In this document: positions 44,718 to 56,575 of the stretch, piece by piece
Position numbering within the stretch: position 1 is the stretch's first letter
How the letters are laid out: each line of letters starts with the position of its first letter
From: Juglans regia
Lineage: Eukaryota > Streptophyta > Magnoliopsida > Fagales > Juglandaceae
DNA: 64,000 nt
Reading direction: 5' to 3'
NCBI RefSeq assembly: GCF_001411555.2
Contig: NC_049911.1
Location: 6,642,209-6,706,208, forward strand
Made by a program: the position numbers and the translations under genes
The notes under the pieces: model-generated
What the model was told of the DNA's origin: nothing
The model's input: only the letters and a program-made list of their open reading frames with translations
The model's database searches: none

Positions 44718-46138
44718 TTAATTATATCAGTCGAAACTGACTGCCGACTGGTAGGATAACTCATAGACCCATTCCTAGTTCGTTCACTCAAACTTTTTGG
44801 ACTGCAGTAGTACTGTACCGATGCAGTAGTACTTCATCTATCATTATACTTTAATCCATAATTTTTTTTTAAGCTGAAACACCCAATCATATAGTCCTGT
44901 CATGGCGTAACTCGCGCTCACCCACCCAACCAAGACAAGGTCCTTATGGCAATGTCTCAACAGTCCCTCCCTGCGTGTGGGTCTAAGATTGGCTTCTTTT
45001 TCAACACAACAACGTAATGTTACTAAAGTTCTCATAGTGCTTGGCGGTCAAATTTGCAATTCTCAGATAATGATATTATATTATTGCTGATGGAATTCAT
45101 TAGTTAAAGAGAAAATGGGAGTGTGTCAGTCTCATCGGACCTATTTAGCAGACATTGATTAGACATTAATTACGGCGGCAGTAGTAGCGAACATCATTGT
45201 AATCAAAGAGCGGAGTGTAGTCTGAGCCAGAGTCAAATCAATGGCTACTTGAGCCCGTTCGTCAACAAGTCGACGATTTCTGCTACACAAGTGGCCTCGA
45301 AATATTTGAGCCAAAACTTTCGTTTTTTTTTTAACATTTTATTTTTGAAGTCAATTGGGTCATACGGATTTGACCCGCTTTTTATTTTGAATTGTCGGTT
45401 CGAATCAGATTGCCACTTTAGAGGAAGGTATTCGGGTCGGATCGGACACATACTCGATATTTTGAGCTCGGATTATAGGCCTACATGTCACGTAACATAA
45501 AAATATTTTTATAATTTTTAATATAACAGTTAATATAATATATAAATTTTAATCTTATAATATAAAATTAATACAACATAAAATTCTAATCTTAAACATA
45601 AATATTAATAAAAATGAGTTTTGAGAATCTTCAATTGTCTTGAGTGGAAGAAACGTTTTGTTAACTAAAAGGCAAAACAAGCCGGCCGGTTATGTTTTAA
45701 AAGGAAAAAAAAAAGTATATATGGGTTGCAAAAATTATAAATTCTTATGTGAATACATTTTTTAATACATACTATTTAGTTTTTTGTTGATGTTGTAAAT
45801 TTTACATCAATAGTGTGTTTTGTATATCAATAAAATGACCTTAAAATAATTCTTTTAAAACAAATTAAACTAAACTAAAGGAGATGTTTTTTATCCTTAT
45901 AAATTAGGAGGTCCATAGTACTATGGACACAAGCTATAAATTTACACTATAACACATTAATTGGTCTAAAATGGCGATCAAGTTGCTTGGCTTCTTTTCC
46001 ACGTGCAGAAGAAATAGTGTTATAAACAAATCATCTATATTTTTCATGAGAATTCTAGATTTACTTATTTTTTTTAAAAAAGTGTGCGAGACTTCAAATA
46101 TTATTTCTCTTAGGTGAATGTATTTCATGTAATTTTTT
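44718..46138. other. No gene recognised
   Basis: Low-coding DNA. ORFs at 44844-45035 and 45245-45500 match nothing I know. A stretch near 45340-45490 with GGTTCGAATCAG and TTCGGGTCGGATCGG resembles non-autonomous transposon sequence without a clear boundary. The rest is AT-rich. Confidence 0.45.
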
Positions 46139-46300
46139 GAGTAATGCTACATACAGTCGTGGAATGCGCAAACGCCGTGCAGTCGCTTTGAAAAAGAGTG
46201 GGGTCCACTATTAAAAAATTAATTTATTTTCATGTGGGTCCCTTATTTATTCATTTTTTTCAAAGCGACTGCACGCTCACGACTGCAAGTATCATTTCTC
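46139..46300. mobile_element. Mutator-type MITE with 9-bp duplication
   Basis: The 162-bp unit starts GAGTAATGCTACATACAG, and the reverse complement of its right end starts GAGAAATGATACTTGCAG. The inverted arms share GTGCAGTCGCTTTGAAAAA. It is flanked by TAATTTTTT at 46130-46138 and 46301-46309. It shares the GAGTAAT start with the unit at 37824. Confidence 0.85.
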
Positions 46301-46309
46301 TAATTTTTT

Positions 46310-47504
46310 AGTAAAGAGATTCTCCATATAGAATGGGTGGAGTGATTCCTCATACGTACTTGGTATTCTTGTGATAATTTTTGGATATGTGTTTTGCTCA
46401 AATGGCGATTCCTTGCCTTGCTTACAAATATGTGTTTCGTTTAGAAAGTGATTTATCACCTTGCTTATGAATATATGTATTTTGCTCAAAGAGTGATTTC
46501 TCATATGGCCTAATATTTATAAGGTTGGAATATGGAAAACTTTATTAGGTAAATTATTATTTTAAAGCCTAAAAATATTTATTGGACGAGTTGGAGATTA
46601 TTTTGGACTCAAGACGGATCCGTTGAAATTTATTGAATACTTGGTCCATAGAAATTATTGGTAACCACTAGAATATAATTGGACCAATTAAATGGACCAG
46701 CCCATTTACTACAGCCCATATAAGGACCCAAGGAAAAACCAAGTAAAACATAGCCCAACTCAGGACCCAAACCCATGAGGACTAAGGCCTGGTTTGTTTG
46801 CGAAATCCACGCCCACACATACATAAGAACACACCTTCATGCACAATCTGATCTCCTCTGACTCTCATTGAGAAATCCCAGTTGTTCCTAGGGTTGCCAC
46901 ACCATCATATGAATAGTCCTCGCACTCTCTCCTCCACCGCAAGCTCCTCCAGCCACTGCCTAACCCATTGCTAGGTAAGATAGTCATTCCTCTATGTCGA
47001 CATCCCTCTGTCTCTCCCTTCTCAAGCGAAAAACCGCCATGCACCACGCTGCCACATGCCCAATCTCCTCCATGAAGCCTTCCCCTTCACGGCAACGCTA
47101 CAACATGTGTGCGACTGTAAGTCCAGATCATACCCCATGTTCAACCTTTCACCCCAACGGAAACTAACATTAACCACCATATCTCGTCAATAGACGAGCA
47201 ACTTTGAATCGCCCAACCGCCAATGGAAAGTCGGGATTGCACCATCGCATGAAGATCCCTTCCATAATTCCTCTGTCTCGGCAACCAGAAACAGAGCAAT
47301 CTCACAAAAAAAACTCATGTAGCCCTTGCACCACTGTATTCACCGTCGCATGGTGCCAAGACATTGAAACCCTTTCTCCGCGTGCACCATGGTTGCATCA
47401 GTAGCCACTTGTAAAATCACCGCAAGCCAACTCCATAGAAGACCCAAGCTGATGGAATCAAGGCCACCTTGTTGGCACCGCTGGACGTAGTTCCAGTAAA
47501 CCCC

Positions 47505-47539
<35 letters not shown>

Positions 47540-48842
47540 ATAAGGTTTATTATTATGATGAGTTCTGTAATAAAACCAATAGAAAATACATGTTTGGATG
47601 CCAATAAATTATTTTAGGGTGACATGTTTGATGATGAAAATTGAGAGAAACCAAATGTTTGGGTTTTATTATATTCTTGAAGGTTAATCACATGATTATT
47701 TGGAGAAAATATATGAAAATAAGAGTATTTGGGGAGTGACGATAATTTAGGATTTCGAAGATTTTAGGCTCTAGGAAAATATAGATTATTTTAGCAATTT
47801 AGGTTTTTATTACAAAGTGATTAGTTAGAAATTGATGTAAGTTATATGTCTATTTTATAGGTAATTGGTTTCACCCCGAAAATATTGGATTAACGCTACC
47901 AGATAAGTAGCTTCATCATGAGACTAGGATTAACACATGTTACCTAGTTAGATATATTACTATTAAAGCCAATTTTTTAGAAGCTAATGTTTATGTACCA
48001 CAAGTTATGGTATCTGCAAGCACATCGTTCATCATAATCATTGATCATGTTTAATTCCACATATTATAGTTATATACATATTATGTATGTTATACATCTC
48101 ACGTTGCATAAGACACGTAAGCTTTCATAAGATCAAGTATAAACTACAAATAAGATTAATTAGATGGTCATTTAGATGCATGGTACCAATGCAGTTAGGG
48201 TGGATGTGCAATCCATGAACTCAAGCGTGGTCCACCACAATGTATTACTATCAGATCAGCAGTTCCCTTTGTGACCATAGGATGTGGGACCGATGCTCAA
48301 TCTTGCACCCAGAGTTAAGTGTGTTAGTCAATCAGATCAGTTAGATAAGTAAGATAATTCAGATAATCATATAAGTCAAAACTAGTTACGATAAGAAAAG
48401 TTATGCATGCCATAAGCATATGCATAAATAGTCATGATTTTCAATTCTCAACATGAAATACTTTATGAAAAACTTTATGTTTATTATATTTACGTTATGA
48501 TAGGTTTTTCACTGAGTTTTCGACTCATTTTAGTTTTATTTTATATTTTTAAACCACCACAGGAGAGAATATTTATGAAGTTAGAGTTGTAGGACATGAC
48601 TAGGCTCAAGAAGGCATAACATAGGAGCTTAGATCATGTGCACACTTTTCAATTATGATTTTTATAGTACAAGTTTGTGAAATTCTAATAAGTACTTTTG
48701 CGTATTCTCTTTAAGAAGAAAATCTTAAACTCAAAGATTAGTAGTAGCACACTAGTGCCCAAGAATTTCTAAAAACCGTGCCGTTCTCAACCATGGGGGA
48801 GTGAAATGTTACAATTCACATAGAGCCCAGGTTGAAAGATGA
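46310..48842 (+). repeat. Gypsy-type LTR-like sequence (boundaries unclear)
   Basis: GGCCCA-type motifs (46695-46800), a C-rich leader-like region (46800-47460), a poly-C/(CT)n tract at 47501-47539 and a tail with CACTGAGTTTTCGACTC near 48510 resemble plant gypsy LTRs. No internal domains or target duplication were found. Small ORFs here are not convincing. Confidence 0.4.
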
Positions 48843-49057
48843 CCTGAATATCAAGTGTTCTTGAATGACCTTCTGGAAAATGACTTTAATGTTATATTCA
48901 ACTTATTGTCAAGCTTCCATAAAAAGTTTAGTTCTCAACTGGGGGTGGATGCTGGTTCGTGTTTCATCTCAGGAGTTGTTCCTTTTATGGCAGGCTTTTT
49001 CTCAAAAAGAGTCTCCATTTTACCTTTTCTTCATATAGCCTCCATTGGCTATCTCAG
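48843..49057 (+). pseudogene. SABATH methyltransferase exon fragment
   Basis: The frame reads PEYQVFLNDL, DFNVIFNLLSSFHKKF and [17 protein letters not shown], matching the middle of the SABATH gene on the other strand (EYQVLLNDLPGNDFN, FISGVPGSFYSRLFP). A frame change near 49030 precedes LHWLSQ followed by GTAACT, the same splice-donor position as exon 2 of the other copy. SABATH enzymes methylate carboxyl groups of plant acids using S-adenosylmethionine. Neither the start of the exon nor the later exons are nearby, so this is a relic of an inverted paralogue, wedged between an LTR-like region and a gypsy LTR. Confidence 0.85.
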
Positions 49058-49298
49058 GTAACTTTTTTTGTCAAACAAAAAAATAGAATGTGAATATGAA
49101 TGTGATGTTTGCACTATGTTGCTCACTATGAACTAAAATATTTTCAAAAAGAAATGAATAAACAAAAGTATTGATTTTAAGGAAAATAAACAAACAAGTC
49201 ATTGAAATTTGAAAAATTCTAGATATAAGCACAACACTCCTGCACACGACTTAAAAATATGTGATTTTACTCTTTTACCTTCATATTTCATGAAATAT

Positions 49299-51289
49299 GA
49301 GCCCTATGTCGGCCCAAGGCCTTGGAGAAGCGCAATCTATTTCTCATAAGCCCCCCCCCCCCAATGACGTCGTTTCGGCTTCCTCCTTAAATCCTAATCC
49401 CTTTTTCTTTCTCTTCTCTTCTCTCTCTCTCTCTCTCTTCCTTCTCCTACTCCATCCCCTTTCCACCTGTGACTCCTTTGCCGCAGCTCTACGATGGCTC
49501 TACCCTTCCTCTGTTGCCTCTGACCATCTTACCTCTAGCCAATCTGAATCAGTCGTGTATCACCCTTGATGGGGTGTTCGACCCCCATCCCTCTGATCAC
49601 CCCTTCTTCACCTTCAGTAGTCTCACTGTCACTGACCCTCTTGGCCTCTCCCTCATTTCCTAATTCTCTCTCTCTCTCTACCCTTCATACTCTATTTCCC
49701 TAAGATAGGGTTTCTACCGCTGTCTTTTGCATCTCCACATGCACACCGTCATAGATCCCCACCTCTATCTCACCCTTCGACCACCACTCACACGCCCACA
49801 CTCTCTCTTTTCCATCCTCGTAAGGGCTAGATCATTTTGGGTTTGAAAACCCTAGTCGCTGCCGCCACTCTGCCATGTTGCACCACCCACAGCAAGCTCC
49901 CTTCCCCCTCAGCCTCGCTTCGCCATCAATTCTCCCTCCTCCCTTCCTCGCGCTCACTTTCTCTCCCTTTAACCCTATAAGTTGTTGCTCTGCCGCGGGC
50001 ACTGCCATCATGTCCTCCGGACCACAACATGACCACTTCACCGGGGCTCTTCCAACCCTCCCCCATCTTTCCCATGCCTCAAACAGCCCCCATCTTTCCC
50101 ATGCCTCAAACAGCCCCCATCTCTCTCTCCCCCTTGGTGAGTCACTGTCATGAAATCCCAGCCATCCCAACCACCACCACCACCTCAATCGGCCACCCAG
50201 CGACCTCCCTCCTGGCTTCTTATTCATTGTCTCACCACCAACTGTTGAGCTTAGGACACTATAATCTTCTAGAAGTTTACCTATGCACTATAACTGATCC
50301 TCGGACTATCCCTTAAGATAACTGTCAGTGGAAGTTAGTGAAAGTAAATTGTGCAGTTTGTTTGTGAATCTGTGTGCTGGCCAAGGGCCCCTATGAAGCT
50401 TTGGGTCTGAAATTGTAGTTGGTTGTCAAACTGTGTACTGGCCGAGGGCCCCTATGAAGCATTGAGCTGAAATTGTAGTTTGGTTGTCATGTTCAAATTG
50501 GATGTGTTGTTTAAATGTTGTGCCTATCATAATAAGTCTTGCATTTCTTCTGTCACTTATGTATTAACTGCTGCATTATAATTGGTACCCAATGTTGATG
50601 ATTTTGTCATTAAACTCTAATTTTGGGTTTGTAAGCTATAATTTGTAAAATTGTTGGTTTTTGTGTCAAAGCTTTTTGCCGATGCATGCATATCACGACT
50701 CCAAGTCGGGATGGGGCATTATCTCGGTGGAACTCCTCTAGTCAATCGAAAGTGCATAAAACTGAGTGACGTCCATTGGGTTGTAGCCAACCAACAACGG
50801 GTTCAAGCAAGATGGTAACACTCTCAAGTCGATGTCGTTGTCTCTCTGCTGGTGGAGGCTACATAATGTTTGGCCACGAACTTGCTGAGCGCGGGACTCT
50901 TCATTGCTTGTTATGAAATCACACGCACGGTCGTTCCTCGTAAAGTGATGAAATAAGCCAGACTGTACAGATGGTCTATATGGGAGACCATGGTGCATAC
51001 CTTAATAAAACAAATGTTTTCAAAACAAAAACGTGGTTTTTGGGTCTGTAATATCTCAGGCGAAAGAATGGGCATATACATGAGTTTGTCAAATTGCAAA
51101 TGCCAAATATTATATTTTTTGTATTTTCTCTTTGCATAGTTTCTCATTTTTCCACTTGCATGTATTTTGGGTGTTAGACTTAGTTTCACTTACTGAGAGT
51201 TTGTGAAATCTCACCATAGTGGTCCTCTTTGCGAAAGCTTAGATTTTGATACAGAGGATGGGCATGTGTATAGAGGACTGGCTTCACCT
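49299..51289 (+). repeat. Left LTR of a chromodomain gypsy element, cut at both ends
   Basis: It matches 54009-55908 throughout, from GGCCCAAGGCCTTGGAG to GGCTTCACCT. The first ~20 bases of the right LTR and its last ~240 are missing here. It has one extra copy of a CCCATCTTTCCCATGCCTCAA unit near 50060-50115. Pro-rich ORFs at 49875-50316 fall in the transcribed leader and are not genes. Confidence 0.85.
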
Positions 51290-51980
51290 TTTTTTTTTTT
51301 TTTTTTTTAAGAAGAGACGGTAGCCACATGTCTAATAGTGGCCCAGTTCCAAGTTTATTAATCTGCTCTCACTTATGGCGGAGGAATACCGTGGTTACAA
51401 ACCAAATATCTGGGAGTTTACAAATAGGAAATAAAAAAAACCTCCCAAACACAAAACAAACAAAGCCAAAACACAAAACCAAACGCAACAACAAACTCTA
51501 AACGGGCCTAGAATAAAAACCATCTAAACAAGCCTAAAGAAAAAACAGATTAAAGAAACTTAGGTACATATAAAAGGCAGCCCTGCCTTGTTGATCCGAA
51601 TAACTCCCTTTAAAAACCTCGGCAAATGCTGGAGATCTTCATAAATAACATTACTTCCTAACTTGCCTTGTTTAGCCAAAAAATAAGCTGCTTGATTCCT
51701 TTATCTGAATGGATGTAAAACAGGGATATCCATTCCTTGCATTTCAAAAATAAATTCATTCCAATAGTCCCATAAATACCATAGAGTGCATTTACCAGTC
51801 TGGAACCAATCCACAACCAACCTGGAATCACTTTCAATGATTACATTGAAAAAATATAGTCTTTTACAAAACCAAATCCCTTCCAACATAGCTCTCAATT
51901 CAGCTCCATTATTAGTACCAACACCAAAATGAGTCGAGAAGGCTGCTTCGAAATTTCCATCCATATCCTGCAAGATACCG
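51290..51980 (-). mobile_element. LINE 3' end, 5'-truncated, with RNase H
   Basis: On the minus strand the element ends in a poly-A tail (plus-strand T run, 51289-51308). It encodes the RNase H-like domain found at the end of plant L1 LINEs: GGILQDMDGNFEAAF, NNGAELRAMLEGI, IIESDSRLVVDWF, then NQAAYFLAKQGK after a stop near 51702. It starts abruptly at about 51980, where gypsy RT begins on the other strand. No target duplication was seen. Confidence 0.85.
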
Positions 51981-53882
51981 CCAAGATTGAGACGATAATA
52001 GACTCGCCATGTCCCACAACGGTGCACGAGGGCAAAAGCTTGTTTGGACTTGCAGATTATTGTTGGAGGTTGGTGGAAGGATTCTCCAAACTTTCTGGCC
52101 ATTCACAACCTTAACTAGAAAAAATGCCAATTTTATTTGGACTGAGAAGTGTGAGAAGAGCTTCCATGAACTGAAGAGAATACTAACCACAACCCCTATG
52201 TTGGCATTAATAGCCACGCAAACCGATGGCCATTTTTAATGATGTGTCCAAGTTTGGTTTGGGATGTATCTTTATGCAAGAGGGTGAGTTGTGGCATATG
52301 CATTGCACTAACTAAAGGTTCATGAAAGAAACTACCCGAGGCATGACTTAGAGCTAGTTACAGTATTCTTTACCCTAAAATTCTTGCACCACTATCTCTA
52401 CAGGGTAGCATGTGAGATCTACACGTACCAAAAGAGCCTAAAGCATCTCTTCACTCAAAAGAATCTCAACATGCAACAAAGTAGGTGGATGGAGGTAATC
52501 AGCAACTATCAGTGTGACATTAAGTAACATCCAGGAAAGGCTAACTTGGATGTTGATGCACAGAGTCGGAACAATCAGATAGTATATGGAGCAAAGTCAT
52601 CAGGGTTAGATTCCCTCCTCTTTGGGATGAGGAGACTGTTGGTGAAAAGTTCTCAACATGAAGAGTTTCATCGCCATCATGTAGAGAGTGAAAGTCATAG
52701 ACCTTGATGAATTGAAGACCCAAAAGAGAAAAGACCCGAAAATGTTGGATATTTGGCAAAGGGTTAGGAAATCGATAGGGCTCATGCATTACAGTCTCAA
52801 TAGTGATGGTACTTTATTGTACAAGAATCGAAGAGTGATTCCCAAGTATCCAGAGTTCAAGGAGAAGATACTTGCAGAGGCCCATGCTACACCCTACTTG
52901 GTACATCTAGGAAGTACGAAAATGTACCGGGATCTAAAGAAAAGTTTCTAGTGGGAGGAATGAAGAGAGATATACATTGGGTAAGTTGACCCGGTTATAT
53001 GCAAAAGAGATAGTAAGACTACAAAGGATACCCAAGACCATTGTATCCAATTGGGATCCAATTTTACAAGCTACATTGGGCAAAAAATTAAAGTTCAGTA
53101 GCGCATATCACCCTTAGAAAGACAGTTAATCAAAGAAGACTATCCTAACCCTAGAAGATATGTTAAGGTCTTGCGTCCTGGAACTTAAGGATAGCTAGGA
53201 GTATCACTTACCTCTCATAGAGTTTTCCTAAAACAACAGTTTTCAAGCTTCTATGCAGATGACACCTTACAAAGCACTTTATGGGAGGATGTGTTGGTCA
53301 CAGCTATACTGAGATGAAGTTGGTGAAAGTAAACTCATTGGACAAAAACTAATCTAGAAAGTGAAGGACCAAGTCAGAGTCATATAAGACAAGATGTCTA
53401 CAACTTAGAGCCGTCAAAAGAGTTTATGTGAATACAAGGAGGAGGGACTTGGCCTTTGAGGAAGGTGAATGGGTCTATCCCAAGGTATCACCCATGAAGG
53501 GGGTTAAACATTTTGGGAAGAAAGGGAAGCTCAGTTCGATATATGTTGGACCTTTTCAAATAATGGAGAAGATCAGCATGGTGGCTTACAAGATTGCATT
53601 ACTGGGATATTTTGGAGACGTGAACAACGTGTTCCACGTCTCCTTCTTAAGGAATAGCTTCAAACAGCAAGAACCCCGAATGGTCAATCCCGATAGTATC
53701 CAACTTCAGCCTAACCTTATGTATTAGGAAGCTCCAACGTATATTTTGGATGGGAAGGAACAAAAGTTAAGGTCCAAGACAATACCTTTAGTGAAGGTTT
53801 CATAGAGAGATTCAACAGCTCGAGATTTTACCTAGGAGTGAGAAGTTGATATGAGAGAGCAATACCTATACTTGTTTGGGTA
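51970..53882 (+). pseudogene. Ty3-gypsy (chromovirus) pol, decayed
   Basis: The end of the RT comes first (TTVHEGKSLFGLADYCWRLV). RNase H runs from about 52120 (ANFIWTEKCEKSF, SKFGLGCIFMQEG, then broken pieces to 52570). The integrase zinc-finger end (EAHATPYLVHLGSTKMYRDL) is at about 52877, core remnants with a large gap at 52950-53400, and the C-terminus (EGEWVYPKVSPMKGVKHFG) from 53455. A chromodomain-like tail (EAPTYILDGKEQKLRSKTIP, then MREQYLYLF) runs to about 53882. Stops and frame changes are frequent. Gag, protease and most of RT are absent. The chromodomain points to the Tekay/Del group. Confidence 0.88.
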
Positions 53883-53984
53883 TTGTAAGCATGTATATTG
53901 TATTGAACAAGTGTCAAGTCACATCTTTGAAGTTGGAGTTTTTAAGTTCTTAATGGATGAAACTTAGCAATTTCAGTGGGAGGA

Positions 53985-56147
53985 TGTGAGGCCCTGATGT
54001 AAAAGCCCTCAAGGCCCGTTGGCCCAAGGCCTTGGAGAAGCCCAAACCTTTTCTCATAAGCCCCCCACCCCCCAATGATGTCGTTTTGGCTTTAGGAAAA
54101 ACCCTACATCCCAATCCCCCCCCTCTCTCTCTCCCTCCCTCCCTTCCCACTCGTGACTCTCTTGCCGCAGCCTGGAGCTCTACGATCGCTATGCACCCAA
54201 CAACTCTACCTTCCTCTACTGCCTCTGACCATCTCACCTTTAGCCAATCTGAATCCGTCGTGTATCACCCGTGATGGGGTGTTGACCCACCCCTCTGATC
54301 ACCCCTTCTTCACCTCTAGCGATCTCACTGTCACTGACCCTCTTGACCACTGCCCACTTTCCTAGCTCTCTCTCTTTACCCTTCATACTCTGTTTCCCTA
54401 AGATAGGGTTTTTGCCATTGCCTTCTGCCATCTCGACACGCACACATCGTTGTAGATCCCCACCTCTAGCTCACCCTTCGACTGCCACTCACACGCCTAT
54501 TCTCTCTCTGTTCCATCCTCGTAAGGGCTAGATCATTTTGGGTTTGAAAACCCTAGCCGCTGTCGCCACTCTACCATGTTGCACTACCCACAGTAAGCTC
54601 CCTTCCCCCTCGGCCTCACTTCCCCAATAGTTCTCCCTCCTCCCTTTCTCGTGCTCACTTTCTCTCCCTTTAACCCTATAAGTTTTTGCTCTGCCGCGGG
54701 CATTGCCATTGCATCCACCTGACCACACAATCATGTCACCGGGGTTCTTCCCCCCCTCCCCCATCTTTCCCATGCCTCAAACAGCCACCATCTCTCTCTC
54801 CCCCTTGGTGAGTCGTTGTCATGAGCCCCAAGTCGAGCCACCACCACCACCTCAATGGAGCACCCAGCCAACTCCCTCTCGACTTCTTATTCACTATCTC
54901 ACCACCAGCTGGTGAGCTTTGGATGCTTCAATCCTCCAGAAGTTTACCTATGCACTATAGGTGATCCTCGGACTAACCCTTAAGATAACCACATATTTGT
55001 GTGGTGACAGAGGGCCCCTATGAAGCTTTGGGCGTGAAATTGTAGTTGGTTGTCAAACTGTGTAGTGGTCGTGGGACCCTATGAAGCATTGCGGATTGTA
55101 GTTTGGTTGTCATGTTCAAATTCGATGTGTTGTTGAAATGTTGTTCCTGTCATAATAAATATTGCATTTATTGTGTCACATACGTATTAACTGCTACATT
55201 TTTTGCTACATTATAATTGGTACCAAATGTTGATAATTTTGTCATTAAACTCTAATTTTGGGTTTGTAAGCTATAATTTGTAAAAATGTTGGGTTGTGTG
55301 TCAAAGCTTTTTGCCAATGTGTGCATATCATGACCCCAAGCCGAGATGAGGCATTATTTCGGTGGAGCTCTTCTAATCAATCGAGAGCACATAAAACTGA
55401 GTGATATCTCTTGGGTTGTTGCCAGACAGGCTCAAGCGGGATGGTAACACTCTCGAGTCTAGTGGAAGCTAGAGGATGTTTGGCCACGAACTCGCCGAGC
55501 GCGGGACTTGCCATTGCTTGTTAGGAAATTACACGCACAGTCATTACCCGTAGAGTGACGAAATGAGCCAGAGTGTGTGGGTGGTTCATAGGGGATACCA
55601 TGGTGCATACCTTAATAAAATAGATGTTTTCAAAACAAAAATGTGATTTTTGGGTGTTTAATATCTCGAGCGAAAGAATGAGTGTATACATGAGTTTGTT
55701 AAATTGCAAATGCCAAATATTATATTTTTTGTATTTTTTGTATTTTCTCTTTGCATAATATCTCATTTTTTTACTTGCATGTATTTTGGGTGTTAGACTT
55801 AGTTTCACTTACTGAGAGTTTGCAAAATCTCACCATAGTGGTCATCTCTACGGAAGCGTAGATTTTGATGCAGAGGATGGGCATGTGTATGGAGGTCTGG
55901 CTTCACCTGAAGAGTGAAGATTGAGATTATTTGAGTGTTATTTTCGCCTTTGAATTAATTTTGGATGACTGTAATATTCTTTTGTCTATAGTTTGAAAAC
56001 GTATGGCTTATGGATATTTGGATTGTGATGAGTTTAAAATTCTCTGGTACTATTAGTTAATTTTTTTATGATTACCCTTTTAATTTTTAGTTGCAATATA
56101 ATTGTACACATTGTTTAAATATGTGAGCGTTCACACAGCTTGTCACA
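53985..56147 (+). repeat. Right LTR of the chromodomain gypsy element
   Basis: TGTGAGGCCC follows the polypurine tract GTGGGAGGA (53977-53984), which fixes the start. The match with the left LTR covers 54009-55908; the remaining ~240 bases end near TGTCACA. The end is an estimate from TG...CA symmetry. Pro-rich ORFs inside are leader sequence. Confidence 0.8.
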
Positions 56148-56234
56148 ATAACTGAAGGGTGAGTGACCCGAGTCGTCTACTTCCTAGTGTCGCGACTATC
56201 GCCAAAACATAAGTTGGGCCGCAGGCTCCATAGG

Positions 56235-56280
<46 letters not shown>

Positions 56281-56575
56281 GAGATTGGGGAAGAAGGATA
56301 CCGGGGGGATGGTATTGCTGCCGAGAGGCATCAGGAAGTGGGAAGAAGAAAGGGAAGAAAAACATTAAAAAGGAAAGCAAGGGTTTTTTAGGGCTTGGGC
56401 TTTCATGGGCCGGGTTATTACATAGAGGTTGCATGATTCATTCCACCAATATTGTATACCATAATAATATATTGCTCATTGCAAATGAGCCTAAGAACAT
56501 AGACTCTTATTTCAAAGTACTGGTTATGATCTGTCTTACATTCGATTCATGGATCAATATCTTGATCAATCATGA
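56148..56575. repeat. (GA)n microsatellite and non-coding DNA
   Basis: A pure GA run covers 56236-56277. The ORF at 56163-56699 is Arg/Glu-rich because it reads through it and then runs antisense into the SABATH last exon. No gene was recognised. Confidence 0.7.

Noticed and set aside
49832..50316. Pro/Ser-rich and Trp/Gly-rich ORFs on both strands
   Set aside because: The same region recurs in the right LTR (54000-54915) with frames broken differently, so it is leader sequence of the LTR.
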